Assembly: GCA_964007475.1 (NCBI GenBank)
Contig: OZ023273.1
Span: 138,047,308 to 138,111,307, forward strand
DNA length: 64,000 nucleotides
From: Hybos culiciformis
Taxonomy: Eukaryota > Arthropoda > Insecta > Diptera > Hybotidae
Direction: 5' to 3'
The translations under genes were made by a program, and so were the position numbers. Of this stretch, positions 27,246 through 44,358 are shown in pieces; the stretch's first letter is position 1, and the number at the start of each line of letters is the position of its first letter. Below the pieces are notes generated by a model, which saw nothing but the letters and a program-made list of their open reading frames with translations, did not search any database and had not been told where the DNA came from.

Positions 27246-30200
27246 ATAAACATAATATATACGTACAAAACATATTTATATGCGAAAAAGAAACATACTT
27301 ATATTTTAGTAAGAATTTTTCTTGTTTGTACATACATATTTGTTATATGCATTTTTAATGTGTACATATATACAAACTTACAATTTTATTGAAATTCTTT
27401 TGAAAAACCTTGCCATTATTAACTTATATAGCAAAAACTTTGTAATCTATAGAAGAACACTTAGGAAGAGATTTCTTGTCTTCTTTTTTTTTTTTTACTA
27501 AACGAGCTGAAGCATCACACTGGGCGAGACAATATCTTTTGTTGACAAAAATTTGCACTGAGTAAAGTTCTATGGAGTATAATATTTTGCCCATGAATAA
27601 TAACTGAGTTACATATATTTTTTTATTTTAAGTTTACCTATTTCATTAACCCTTAAAATAATTGGGTCATTCTATAATGATGGTGCCTATATATAACATT
27701 AAGTTTACTTAAATTGCTTCTATAATTATTATTATTATTATTATTATGTTAAGATAGAGGGTAGAATTTTATAATTTTATAGTATTATTAATATAATTTA
27801 TACAAGTATACCTAAAATGCGTCGTCATTTAATTTTATATTTCATTTCAGAAAATTTATAAAACTTAATGGAAAAAAAAGTATTTTTAAAGTTCTACAAA
27901 AAATATTTTAAATGTTTTCCACCCAGAGCTCTTCTATATTAAACTTATATTTCTTAGAAATTTTGATTTGTTTTATTAGTATACATTCACATACTTTTAA
28001 AATTTTCTATATTTGCTCACAAATGCATGAAATAAATTATTGAGTTTTTAAAACCATCCTGGTATATACATAATTATAAAGAAAAATTAACAAACTTTTA
28101 TTTAATTCTAATAAATACAAATTTTTTCCTGCCTTCCTTTTTTCTATCCTTCTTGTGATAGGTATATACATATACTTTAATTTAAAGTTTATTTCTCTAC
28201 TTTCCTATGGCACGTGTATAATTTCAGGTAGTTATATATAAGTATACAATTGGATTTGAAATCAATAAGGAAAAAATAGTATAATTTTAATATAGTGTAT
28301 AACTAAAAATATATTTACAATCAATATACACCGTGTTGACATTTGATATACAAGAAGTTTTTTTTTTGTGAATAAAATTATAAAAGAAAATTTTCAATAT
28401 GGATTTGCTTGTAAGCAGAAAATTGCAATATTCATTTTCTTTGTGTATATTAAAAATGTTTCTGCTAACACTATATTTATATATTTACATGAAAATTATG
28501 TTATTTTATTTGAAAATTGAATGATTGAAGAAATCGTGTGTAAATAAGTCTGCATTTATGATTTTCCATATCTGAAAATTATTATAACTAAACTTATATT
28601 TTACTTAAATCGGTTTTGAAATTCAGAATTTTCTCTAGTTTTGCTTCTTTCTATTGGAATTTAGAATTCACGAAGGAATGTTAAGCCTATAATGTATGCC
28701 CAATATCATTCAACGGAAATTAACTTTCTTGTAAAATTATATTTAATATCCAAATATTATGGTTTCTAATTTAATTTTCATAGTAAAAACTATATAAATT
28801 TTCTTTTTTGCGTTTTCAATAATAATAATGTGTAATGAAGCTTCTTTGTATTCAATATTATTATAAGAAATTCAGAACCGTATAATTATTATATGAAAAG
28901 AAAACTATAAAATAATATTATTTACTATACGAGTATATATTAAAGTTACTAATTAATGATAGTAGTTAAGACCATCTAAAAATATTCTATAGAAGGATAT
29001 AATTTTATGAATTTTTATGTATATATTTCTTCCGAGAATTTGTAATTAAAATTATATTATTCATGCTTTTTCTATATAATATACTGAAGAAAATATTTTT
29101 ATTCTCTTTGTTTAATTCATAATATTATTATTCAGTCGTAATCAATTTGAAGTCCTTCGGAAGGAAATTGAAATATTTTTTAATTATTATATAATCAAGA
29201 ATGAATTTAATGAGACTCTATAAATTTCAATGTGATTAATTTAACGTTTAATTGATAAGTAATAATATTTTTCTTATTCTTATATGTATAAAATATTAAA
29301 CGTGTTTAATTAATAAAATGACAAAATTTAAAAATAACCTTGTTCTTAAGAAAATTTCTTCTTATTATAGATATCTACGCATATAAAATAGATATTTTGT
29401 TATTACATGGAATATATATACTATTATATAATTCTATATTATAGTATATGAATAATTATTATTCAAAAATATTATCAAAACGTTCAAACAAAGGATATAA
29501 ATTAAAAATAAAATATGTAGAGCTAAATATAAACATAATAATAAAATGCATTTTCATGTCAATTTGATTCTCAACGGACCGTGAAATCAATCATAAATTA
29601 ATTCATTATTATATACTTCGACTTGGTTTATAAAATTTAATGAAACTATAATAATAATAATCATATAATGATTATTATTTATTATTATACAATTTTATAA
29701 TATATCATTATGTATATAGATGTGATGTTATAATGTCATTTAAGAGCGCGTTAAAAATTTTGTGCAATCATGTAAATTTTATTTTAGTAATGAACAAAAA
29801 TTTTATAAAATTACCAGTAATACATACTTAATCGAATCCTCGCGTGGAAAACTTTGAATATCTTCTTAGATTTTAGTGAATCTATTTTTTTTATTTGTGT
29901 AAATAAATTTGTGTGCTCTTTCAGGCGCTTTACAACACTTGTGCTGCCACTTAGAAAAAATCTTATTAAGCTTATTATGATTTCGGTTTTAATTCGTTTC
30001 TATTTTTCAACAAAAAACTTTTGAATTATATTCATAAATCAATTTCCTCGAAATTAAAGTTCCAAAAATGTAAATATGACTTAAATAAATTTAAAAAAAT
30101 TTTTATTAAAAAATTTGAAATATGAGATTTTTATTATTATCATTATTATTATTATTAATTTTTTTTTTTTAAATAAAATAATCTTTAGAATTTTCGTCAT

Positions 30201-33200
30201 CAGATTACATGATTATTAACAAACAATTCTTGTTCTTTATAATATTCATTAAAAAATAAAAAAAAAACGAAAAAAATGTATAATCTTCAATATATAAAAT
30301 TTTATTCAAAAAATAAAATAAAAAATGAAAAAATTGGAATTCAAGAACATAAAAAATTTTCTTCAAGAGTTATATTCATAAAAAAAAGTCATCACGTACC
30401 AAAACAAAATAAAGGAAAAGGAAAAAAAAAACTTTATTATACAAACACGTGTACTACTCACGGTATCAACAGGATTTAAAAGAAAAATAATAAAATCGCG
30501 AGATAGAACTGTTTTTTTTTTGTACATAATTTATTTTGTTGCAAGGTCACTAAATAAAACATTTTTTTTTTTTGGAAAACAAAATTAATAATATATCTAA
30601 TGTTTTCCAAAAAAGAAAATTTCTTAATATTCTTCTATTCAATTAATTATTTAAAAAAGTTCTTATTGGTTTTTTTCATTTCATTTCAAGTCTCCTCTTA
30701 CTACTAAACTTTTAATTCGATTTTTTCCAATGTAAATTCTATTTGAATCTAGTGAAAATTGGGGTTTTTTCAAATATTTGAATTGAATCTGTTTTTGCAA
30801 AAATATTTTCTAAATTTTATTTGTATTGAAGTCCCAAGATCTTGTGAAATTTTCTTTCTTAATAACTTACTAACGACAGGTAGCGCAACATAAAAATAAA
30901 TGTAAATTAAAATTTTCTTGAATCTATTACGTACTAGTCATACACACATGTACATAATGTAATTTTTTATGCAATATTTATATTTATTTTCGAAATTTTT
31001 TCGACACGTAAAAGTTACCTTGATTTATGTTTATATGGCTTTGAAAACTATCAAAAATATATATAAATTGTTTATGTGATGGATATTTTGTGAAATTAAA
31101 AGCTCTTTTATTTTAAAATAAATTTTCTAAATAACTTTTCTTGAACTGAAAGATAATGATCCCATAATTCAGAAATATGTTTTAATTTTAATGAATCTCA
31201 TTATTATGAGAAATATCATTTATTTTTTCTAATATATTTTATACATATAAATATAAATTTTTTGACATAACACCTTTTCATTTTCTACGTAAATTTGTAT
31301 TTATAAATACATTATGTTGAACATAATATAGGTATATCTACTTATAATAAAACGTATATACGCAAATATATGTTTGTCAGGTGTACACCTTCAAAATAAT
31401 TCATTTTATGTTTTAATGTACATACACTTAATTTCATAATTTCTAGGTTAATATTTTTGAAGTTATTTCATCAATTTCAATTTTTAAATAATTGGTATAA
31501 TTATAAAAAAAAAAAAAAATTAAAAATATAATAGAGAGATTATTGAGTAATATTATTAATTACTTTTTCTTGGCACCAAAGGCGTTACAGAAAGTTTATT
31601 TATTACAGTGCAAGCAGACATTTAAATTTATAAAAATGTGGTTAGAAAATACATACTTGAAAGTAAATAAAAAATAATTGCATCAAATCAAGCCATCAAA
31701 ATTATAGACAAGGTTTCAGTATTTCTTCCAATCTTTTATTTGAAATAAGAGAATAGATTAAAAGATATTTCAAGCTTTTCAATTGTCTTCCTGGTAAATG
31801 ATTGAAAAAATTCTGAACTAACTAAAAAATCCGAAAAATAAGATTGAAGTTTAAATTTTGTACAAATTTAACTTTAAGTATTAAATCTTTCAACCGCTGC
31901 TATTTATTTATTTTTTTTTTATTCATTATTTACTATAATTTTTTTTTTAGATACGTAATATAGTTTTTAATAAAATATGTCAATCAGATTAACTTTGTAA
32001 AAAAAAAAAATAAAATAAAAAAAAACATAATATCATCTACTAAACTTAAATTTAGGAAAATGATCACGTTTTCCACATTTTCATGTGATTTCATTCATAT
32101 AATACTGCTTACATTGAGAATGTTTAGAGATTTATTATTTTCGGAAATAAAATTAGTTTTTCTTTTTTTTTTTTTTCTTCTTTTATTTACTTTTTCCATT
32201 TTTAGATAATAATAAACTATATAAAAATAATGTGACAGAAAATCTCTCATGTAATTTAATTTCTAGTTGTTGTTGTTTTTATTTTTATTATTATTATTAC
32301 ATAGCGATATAAAAATCTTAAAAAATATTTCAAGTATTTTCTATGGGTTTTTATAGATTTATGATGAACTTGGGAGATTATAAAAAAAAAATACGATATA
32401 TGTATATTTTTTTTGGCTTATAAAATATATTTGGAATGAAATTTTGAAAATTATGCAATCCGGAAAATTTGGATGTAATATGATTTATAAATAAATATTA
32501 GAAGAAATTTTCTATAGAAAACATTATTTATATAAAGTGGAATTTTAAAAGCTTTATCATCGAAAAACGTGAATGTTGTATATTTTTGGATTGTTTTCTT
32601 TTTAATTTGTTATAAAAGATTCAGAAAATCCAAAATAAGTACTTAAATAATTTTAAATATCATGAAAATTTGATAAATTTCTTTCATAATTATTTCAATA
32701 AATTTCATAGATATTCATAGAAGATTATAATTTAGTTATTATAGTTTGAAGTATAAATCCAATAATGCTTCAACTCCAATTTTTAAAACAAATTTACATT
32801 TCAAATATCAGACGTGGCCATACTTTTATATCAATAAAGTCGACCTAACATAAAAATTAGAATTGAAGATGGACCTTAAATTAACATTAGTTTTTTTCCA
32901 ATTTTTAAATATTTATTCAATTTAGACAAGACTTGGACATCCATTTCTTACTCGATTAATTTATATTTTTCCGAAGTTTTGTTATAAAAATATCATATTT
33001 TTCAAGGAAAAAAACAAATAACAGCTATTTTTTACTTCCTAAAGTTTACTTCCTCGTTTTATTATTATATTTTAAAATCGAAGTTAAATTCCTTTGATAA
33101 TTTTGCAATTCAGTCATCAAATGTTCAGATTTTTATTATTACTTCTAAATATGAAAATTTTTTTAACAATTTTGTTCACAAATGTGATTCAGGAATACTC

Positions 33201-36200
33201 CTTGTAGTACTGGTTTCGATTGATTGAGCTAAATAATTCAGTAATAGCTCTGTGCTTTCCCTGAAGATCAAGTTTGAATAATAAACTTGTTGTTCATATG
33301 CAAATGGCGATCACCCCTGCTCTACGCTAATATTATAAAGGGAGAAGCCTTGAATCACTCGCAGATTATAGGCAGATCTGAAACTAATGAGATTAGAACG
33401 TCTATCAGTTTATAACATAACCAAAAATAATAAATTAGTAAAATAAATAAAGGAAAAAAAATCCGAATTAAATTTGATTGTTGAATTTTTTCATACATAT
33501 TTAATAGGAGGCCATCTGTACATAAGTAAATAATATATAAAACATAACGAGAAAACAAAAATTAAAAAAGCAAATATTATTTATTTGGAATATCTAAATC
33601 TATACGAAATTTTCATTTCTTAAAAACTCATAAAAGATTTTATTTTCAAATAAAAAAAAAAAACCTTTTCCAAATAAAAAAGAAAAAATAATTTATGGCA
33701 CCTGGTGTCAATCTGCAATGCAGAAATTGCTTTTTATTATGAATTTTTATTTTCTTAATTCTACAATTTCATTATGCACACTTCAAATTTTTTCTTTTCT
33801 TTTTAAACAAAACAAATTTTTCCTGCATTGGCAATTTATATTATTATTAGATTGAAATTGTATGCATAGCGTTTTGAATATTTTGACTAGCAAAAATTTA
33901 TTTCATTTTTGAACTCAAGAATTTAGGGTTTTTTTTTCCAAGTAATGTTTAGCAAACGAAGTTTTTATTATCTGTTTTTATTTCAAAAATTAAAGCAACA
34001 ATCTGAATGTAATTTTTTGATAATATCATACTCGTAATTCAGCCATACACTCGTGTTCTTAAACCTAGAACAATTTTATAATGAAATTCTATATAAATTT
34101 TAAAACGGCAAAGAAATACTATTATAAATGTCAATTTAAACTGATTATTTAAGTTAGGTTCTCAATTTTCTAAGCCTTAACATACACATTTATGTAATAC
34201 AATATATACCTTTATTATAATTTTTTAGCATAATTTATTCTAGGGAAGAAAATAATAATTTATTCTTGTAATTTAATATTGAAAAATATAAGTAAAAGAA
34301 ATTGATTATAAGAATTGTTATAGAAAAAAAAAAATTATAATGAAGGTATCAAAATGACAAATTGTTATTTTTTTTTTTTATGTTTTCCTTGGAACTAAAA
34401 CCGAAATTATTTTAAAATGAATAGGTACATTAAAGTCTTGTAAACATTTTATTATAATTTTTGGATGAACAAAAGTTATTTATACACATACATAATACAT
34501 ATATAATATACACAATAAAAACAAATCAGATGTAAAAAAGGGGAAAATAATAATAACAGCAATAATTTTTATTATATATATTTTTTTTTATAATTTTATG
34601 ATTTTAAAGAAAATTTTATATTAATGCGTTTGAGTGGACATAAAAATTGATGTATACCAATATTATGTAAATTTCTATTAATAAAATATCAAAAATAATG
34701 AAAGGATTTGAAAATAACATTTTTATTCCAATAAAGCTCAAAAAATTTCAGGAGTAAAAAATCCTTAATGCTATTGGTAAATCTATAGTGTTGTTGTGTA
34801 TGTAGTACTGTTGTCAAAAAGCAAAAATATATACTTAATAAATAATTAAAAAAAAAAAATCAAAACAAGATATAACTCAGAAAAAATTCAAAAAAAAAAA
34901 ATTAAACATGGTTATAAAGTTTAAATATAAATCTTGATAGTTTAATAATAACCTAAATTAAAAAAAAACAAAAAAATATACCAAGCATAATTAAAAGAAT
35001 AAAAATATATAGTTCTATAATAACCAAAGTAAAAAATGAATTTATTAAAATTATTCATTTTTACTATGATGTATTCTCTGATGTTAAAAACATTATTTTT
35101 TTTTTTCGCTTTTTGATTAATTTCACTCAAAATCCAGGAAACTAATAAAAGTTCATAAAATTTTTTTTTTATCTTTTCATGTAGCAAAATGTAATAAAAA
35201 AAAGTAATAAATTTTAATGATTAAAAAAATTACTTTTTTTTTTTTTCTAAATAATTTTAACTTTTATTTTTTGCTATGAAAAAAAAAAAAAATTAAAATG
35301 GTAAACGCTACAAGATTGATTTATTATGATTGCAGATTCTAGATTTATAGCCTATTTTATGCTAAACTTTATTTTTTTAAGTCAAATCTGTATAATGAAG
35401 CTAACTGACCGCATTATTTTATTTGTTTCTTCTAACTATGAAGTTGTTAAAACATCCAATATATTTTGAAAACATTTTTGCAGAAGAAGGTTATCTGAAT
35501 AAATACTAAAACTATTGTAAAAAAGTTCAAAAATTTGAAATATTTCTAAATTTTTTAAACCGGCTAAAGAAAATATCATTTTATAATCGAAAATAATCAA
35601 AAAATTTCTATATTACAGTTTTTTTGCTGGATTTATAATTTTATATAGAGTTGATGCCATCATGTTTTCCGAATTTTTAACATATAGAATGAAAAGGTCA
35701 TATGCTTGCTTGACTGAATAGCAGTTAAAAATACTAATTTAGAATTTTGTTTTTGCCATCAAAATAATCTTTATAATTGATGCGAAGTGAAATGAAATGT
35801 GCACCAAAATGTATAGTTCTTTTTTTTTTTTTGCGTTTTTGAGCAATGATTAGCATAATATTGAAGTTTTATTTTTAAATGCAAAAAAATGTTAATAACA
35901 ATTTAGCTATGGGCAATATATATTTATATATATATATACATTTTTTTTGCATTTAAAAATTGAAGGCGTTGACTGCAATGTTAACCTTTTTAACTCTTTG
36001 GTACATTAAGAAACATGATTTTTTTTTTTTATTATTTTTTATTTTATTTAATTCTTGTAAAACTAATTTTATTGGTTGTGGAAAATAGATTTTGTTCAAT
36101 TAATGTTTATTTTTTTCCTAGCTATAAATTACCCAATTGTGTTTAAGAATTTATTACTATTTTTTTTTTCCAGTATAATAAAATTTTACAACCTATTGAA

Positions 36201-39200
36201 ATTTAGAAATTTTTTTTCTTTTAAATAAAATGTTTTACAGGTTTTTTGACTTTTCATTGGAACAAATCAATATAAAATATAAAGAATGTTTCTTTCGTCT
36301 TTAAATTATCCACTTTGGGAAAAATTTTGTTTTTTTTTTACAATTTCAATTTAATTTGATGTTTTAACGTCTTCTAAAGGTATTTTATAAGATTTTCTTT
36401 TGTATAATATATATTTTTTTTTCTTAGACTAAAGTTTTATATTTTCTGTTTTAACCGATGTTTATTAGTATCCATACTATAGTAATAATGTTTTGTTATA
36501 GTCATTTTTAAAAAAGATATCATATTTCAAATCATCGAGTAGAATTAAAACAGTGCGATTATTTTATTTTAATTTCAGTTTAACTTTTGGAATTGTAATT
36601 TGGTATAAATTACAACAATCAATTATTACGAGGACTGCATCGAACAAATTAAAAGAAAAATCACTCAGCACAATCTTCTAAAAATAGATCGATATCAAAC
36701 TCTTAAAATTTGGAAAATTTTTTGTTGCTTATTCTACTTCGAATACTTTATAAATTATTCAATTTCAAAGAAAAAAGAAAATAAATCTGTGAGCAAGAAC
36801 GAAATTGCTTTATTTGATTTTGTTAAATTAATGTCCTTTTTTATATAGATTCAATATTAAAATAATCCTTCAATAAATAAAAGAGAAATTTCAGAAAAAC
36901 TTTCAAATATTAAATATGTATTATGTATCTATAAATATTTTAAAATTTGTTTTAATATTTTTCTTCAAAAATTTCATGATATCATAATTCATTTATGAAA
37001 ATAAATATTGTTTTTTTTTTCTTCTTTTTCTTTTTATTTCTTGTTAATATCATTTTGATAGTATAATATAAAATAATACACGTATAACTGATACAAGTAT
37101 AATAATATAATAATCCTACGACGTACTATATTGCCAATACAAGAACGAAGATTCAATATCTTTGTTCTGAAATAAAATTTTCAATGTATTTAATTAAAGA
37201 GGGTAAAATCTATTGTCCTCGATGTTGTTATTATCTTAATTTTAAAATTCATTAAAGCTACCAAAAATAAAAACTTTTAAACTTTCAAACTTTTTTATTC
37301 TTGATTGTAAGCTCAGAACAGAAATAATGTTCTGTGTTCTAAATAAATTATAGTGCCAACATTTCTCTTAAAATTTATTAACATCATTTTTGTTGATTAT
37401 GGCTTGAAGTTAACTACAGGTATATTTTGAATGAAATAGCAAATTTATTATTCATTGCAAATGACTCTTAAAAATAATGATTAATTTTATTAATTTCCGG
37501 GTTATTGAAACGGATCTATGGATAGTAGCCATATCCTTAAGAATAAATAAGAAAGTTAATGATAATCAGCACAAAAATATATTTAGCTTTAGATGTTGAT
37601 TTTTAACTTGTAAACGTAATATTAATTAAAAAAATAATAAAAAAATGTTATTAATGAATTACAACTCCAACTTATTTTCCATTATATATTTATTCTAGAT
37701 TCAAAGAATTACAATTACAAACTATTATTAAAATCTATTCAATTAATATTTTCAAAGTAAAAGCTTTTAAATACAATATTACAATATACTACGGCAATAA
37801 AAAAATGGTATATAATTCAATTTAACTAAATTATTTTGTGTACATACATTGTACATGTAAAGTACACTTATAATACTATTATACCAGGTATTTGAATTAA
37901 AAATTAATAATTTTTATTGACAGCATACTGTAAGTTAAAAAAAAAAAAAGAAAAGGATTTTAATAAAAGTCAAGGTCAAAATATATATATATATTTTTTT
38001 CATTTCCGTTTCCTTTTGCCCTTTACATCCCAACCATACGAATATTTTTCTCTTTATATCCTGGACAATAATATTAGAAAACGTTTGCAAAGGACACAAA
38101 TATGTAACAATTCAAAAATTATTATTAATTTTTTTTTATTGTATGTACAACAGCAGCTAGAAATGTTTTCTAAAATATTTAATAGGGGTTTATTATAAGT
38201 CAAGGACATAGATGGATATATTTATACATCCGCTTCCGTTTCTTTTTTGTTTTTTCTTTTTTTGAAATTGTAACAATTTGTAAAATTTGTTGTTCAAAAA
38301 TTTTCTAATCTTTTTATTAAAAAAAAGAAAAGTGTTTTATTTTCAGTTTATTTTTGGTTTGTTTTTACAAAAAAAAAAGACAATAAAAAGAACGCTTTTT
38401 CTTTTAAGCAGGAAAATCAAAGTATTTATGGAACAAATAATTTTATATTAAAAGAATATAATGTTAAATGTTATATATGACGTGATAGATAAATATGATA
38501 GAGGTTAAAAATTCTGTCAAGTCAAATAATTTTGTTTTTTTTTTACATCAAAATTAAGTAGATTAGGAATCACATTATGATGTAGAGCTAGTATTATTGT
38601 CTTACAAGTGTCATCTTGTTAGTGTTAGAATGATTGAAAAATATTCGGCTCAAAACATCATTTTGTAAAGCAACAAAATTAAATAAAACACTGCATTCAT
38701 ATAATCTTACTTTATAATCGGAATTCATAGTTTTTATTATAATTGTTTTTCCCCTTGTAATGCAGTTAAAACGCGATTTTCGAAAGGAAATAATTTATTT
38801 TAGAATTTTGTATTAAAAAGCGTACTTATCTTTAGATATATTTATCCTAGCAACCATTTTGAAGATAAATTGATTTCTATTTATCCATTTAATTTTATAT
38901 TATGCGGTTCATTTGAAAATGCAATTTCAAAGAAGTAGAAATATAATTAAAAATTCAATTTTCTTAATCCAATTATTCAGAAATTTCAAATGAAATGCCC
39001 TCAAAAATATTTGATTAAAATATTTATTCTCTTTATAAATTGCAGTATTATTGTACACAATTCTATGAAATTTATAAAGGACCATTTAATTACAGATAGC
39101 TAATTAGTATTAAAAATAATCTTTATAAAATTAATTCAGAATCGAAATCAGAAAACGTACAAAGAGCGCAAAGTGGACAATTTTATAATACTCCAAAGGA

Positions 39201-40756
39201 AATTAATGTCAAAAACTGGGTTATTATTTTTTGAAATATTACATGCGACCGCTTTTTTTATTTTTATTAACTTTTCAATTAAAAATCGAACAATATAAAA
39301 TTTTTATTTTCTGCAATCAAATAAATTTACCAACTAAAAAACTATATGACGTACATTTTTTTTCCTTTTATTTATATTGAATTTTCTAATTATATTATGT
39401 ACTGCTATGAACTTAAATACATACGTACAATCGTACATCATTTGCAAAAATGAAATCAATAAACTGAAATGGATTTATTGTGAACTATATTCTATAAATC
39501 TATATTATGATGAAAAGTAATTGATTTCCATTGATTTTCGGTAAAGTTTAATAAACTTCAGAAGATTTTGTTTTTTGTGAATTCTTGGTTTTTTTTTGTT
39601 TGTTTCGCGCGTGAAGAAAAATTTTTACCAAAACCGAAATAAAATAATGTTTGAAAAAAAATTGGGAAATAAAAAATTAAATAAAAATAAAATTTGTTCA
39701 GTAAATTGAAAACTTGCCAATTATTTTCGCAATAAATATAATATTATTTTTGCCAGAAAAAAAAAAAATTCATTTTCATTTGCGGTCTTGTTGATAAAAA
39801 TTTTCATCGGTCATTTATTGACGGTGCGGCGTCAGGAAAGCTTTTTTTTTTTTTTTTTGATTTTCAGTATTTATTGAAGTTATCATTTTTATATTTTTAT
39901 TGAGATTTAAAGAGAATCACACGCAATCAAAGTTTAAAAGAATTAAAAAATGTTTGCCATAAAAGTTTTTGTATTTTGAAGTTCTTGGAAATGAAAATAA
40001 AAAAAAAACAAAAATAAATTTTATAATTTTGAATAAAGTCGAATTTGGTTTAAATATTTTTCGTACTTATTTTCCAAACATTGATGCTTCAGTGACATCT
40101 CTTGTCATAATTCATTTTATTGTACTGTGTTTGATCTCCATTTCAGGCTTATACGGTCAACTATTATTGTTCAATTGAGTCTTGAAGAATGACAAAAAAT
40201 TTAATCTTCAATATTGTTCATTACCAAATTAAGTTTTCTTCCCCTATTTAACATTTTCTTCTTATTATAATGGTCGTTATAATTTTTATTTCATTTTATG
40301 TGCGTAATAGCAAACTTTTTTCATAACTTCAAAAAGAGAGAAAAACATTTATGTACATTTGGTTTTAATTTAATTACAATTTTTGAATAAACTAAAAATT
40401 TTATAAAAATAGCGATATAATTTTAATTATTATTAAGTATTATTATTATTATTATAAGTATTATTTGGAAGAATAATTTTCAATTTAAAATTTTATTTTT
40501 CGCTCTGTTTATTTGGTTGTTGGTTGAAAGAATTTGTTCAAAATTATTTATTTTATATTATTGAGAGCACAAAGATTAATATCAATTAAGGAAATTGCGA
40601 AAAAGTGAATTGAAAACTTTCCATTATATAATAAAAAACAATGTTTCAAATTAATTTATTTATTTTCTTTTATTAAAATCGAAATTCACAAAGTTGATGC
40701 AACACTATCTCACTATCGCATTCCAATAAATTTTCTAAATAAATAAGATAAGAAAC
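27246..40756. other. About 13.5 kb without a supportable gene
   Basis: AT-rich non-coding DNA with many homopolymer runs and short (ATT)n tracts (for example about 27731-27750). A less AT-rich island at about 33180-33420 is discussed as a possible promoter, and another small one lies at about 39780-39840. Open frames (30276-30479, 33355-33558, 34942-35187, 37917-38198, 39969-40178) show no family resemblance. Confidence 0.65.
33300..33420 (+). promoter_or_regulatory. Weak candidate core promoter (TATAAAG in a GC-richer island)
   Basis: ATATGCAAAT (octamer-like, 33296-33305) precedes TATAAAG (33334-33340), with TCACTC (33355-33360) about 20 bases on. Surrounding DNA is less AT-rich than its neighbourhood. 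It could be a distal 5' UTR exon or promoter of Pde11, 11 kb upstream of the start codon. TATA-like words are common in such DNA, so this is speculative. Confidence 0.15.
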
Positions 40757-40804
40757 TATGATTCAGATTCAAACATGACCTATAATTCAGATTCAAACAT
40801 GACC
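40757..40804. repeat. 24-bp tandem duplication
   Basis: Two copies of TAT(G/A)ATTCAGATTCAAACATGACC (24 bp), at 40757-40780 and 40781-40804, with one difference. Confidence 0.9.
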
Positions 40805-41792
40805 CTGAGCTGGAAAATGTCTGATGTTCTTTGATCAGTGACCTGAAAATAATTGCAAAAAGTTGTAAAACGATGACAAGTTTATTATTATTATTAATTT
40901 TATTTTTGAGATAATTTCTAGAAAATTTGAAACAAAAAAAATTTTTTTAATTTCATTGTGCTGAAAAGTTATAAAAAATTTTTGACTTTTATAACAATTT
41001 TTCTTAACATTTTTTATTTAATTAACTTAAAAATTTTATATCAAATTATGTTTATTGCTCAATTCATATTCCTGCAGGCTTATTATCTCAATTTTAATAA
41101 TAATACGTCTATAAATTTTTATAATTATTTAGCTTAAAATATGGAAATAAATAATAAATTTATCAGATTACAAAAACATTTACGCAATTAAATTATTTTC
41201 ATTATAATAAATTAGCAAAGATGATAAATTTGATTAACTGAAATTAATTCTTTAACATGAAAGTAATATAAGAAATTCTTTTGACAAAAAGGATACTTTA
41301 AGAAGGGTGTTATTGACATTTGAAATGAATAACGTAAAAAAAAAATGTTTTTTTCGCGCTTCTTTCTGTTTTTTTTTTCCAAATAAGCAAAGTAATTTTA
41401 TATTATTGATATTGATGATTATTTTTGTAAGATGAAATCTTTTGGAAATGTCAAAATCACAAAATAATTTATTGCTTCTTTTTTGATTGAAAGAATTTTT
41501 TATTCAAAAAATGCAAAAAAAGAAAAGAAGTAATTTTGAAAGAATTTTCTCTTCTTTCTTTGAAAAGTTTGGTTTTTTTTCTTTAGTCGTAAAGGTTATG
41601 GTATTTTTTGATTAGTATTGTAAAGGAATGGTTATTTGCATTAAAATTAAATCGTTAAAACTCTATAACTTTTTAAGAAATTAAATTATTATTTTGTGTA
41701 TTTAATTGTAAAAAAATGATAGAATTAATTTAGAATTTCTTCTAATATAACTCGTAGTATTCTAGTCTTGGCTTGTTATAGGCTAAAATATA
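40805..41792. other. AT-rich non-coding DNA
   Basis: Nothing recognised between the 24-bp duplication and the TIR element. Confidence 0.65.
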
Positions 41793-42347
41793 TAAGGGAG
41801 AGGGCTGGGTTATGGGTCGGGTTTTGTTTTTGGCCTATAATTCAGAAATTAGCTAAATAAAGAATGTAGTGTTATACATTGTTGGAAAGGTTATGTTCTT
41901 ACGCAACTTTTCTCCGAAGAAAGTATAGTGATTCAAAAAACTCAAAAAATTTTATGACCATTTTTGTGACTACGTGAAAAAATTTCGAAAAAAAAAAAGT
42001 GGCTGGGTTGTGGGTCACCTAGAAAAACCTTATTAAAATGGAAAAAATTGAAGTAAAACCTCGATAAATATCAAAAATATTAATTTTTATTAATTTTAGA
42101 AGCCGTCAATGGCAAAAATAATTTCAAAAAGTGGCAGTTTTCAATAATCATCATCAATTGCAAAAAGTTGATTTTTTGAGGTTGAGTTGTCTTTTTCGGT
42201 AAAAATATGACTAACAATAAAAAAACATGCATTAAAATACTAAAACAAAAATTTGACAGTAGTTAGATCCGCCAATTTACTTAGCATGACAGAAAAAATT
42301 AGCTGACCCACAACACAGCCCGACCCACAACCCAGCCCTCTCCCTTA
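41793..42347. mobile_element. Non-autonomous DNA transposon, 555 bp, with GC-rich 29-bp terminal inverted repeats
   Basis: The left end starts TAAGGGAGAGGGCTGGGTT, then RTGGGTCGGG. The right end (42319-42347) is its reverse complement over 29 bases with one mismatch. Copies of the core GGCTGGGTTGTGGGTC also occur inside (about 42001-42017), and a second GACCCACAACACAGCCC lies next to the right end (42305-42321). Flanks AAAATATA and ATAATATA match at 7 of 8 positions, which would fit an 8-bp target duplication, but AT-rich flanks make this uncertain. The interior is AT-rich with no transposase. Family not identified. Confidence 0.85.
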
Positions 42348-44353
<2,006 letters not shown>

Positions 44354-44358
44354 GCCCC

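Noticed and set aside
27150..27392. 80-codon frame containing CRPRPEPSVPIRKSI
   Set aside because: Explained by the right end of the hAT MITE plus flanking AT-rich DNA.
6684..29930. Recurring TTGGCGC or GGCGC words (near 6.7, 10.2, 12.8, 20.5, 22.4, 22.6 and 29.9 kb)
   Set aside because: The flanking sequences do not align by eye, so a shared repeat family could not be supported.
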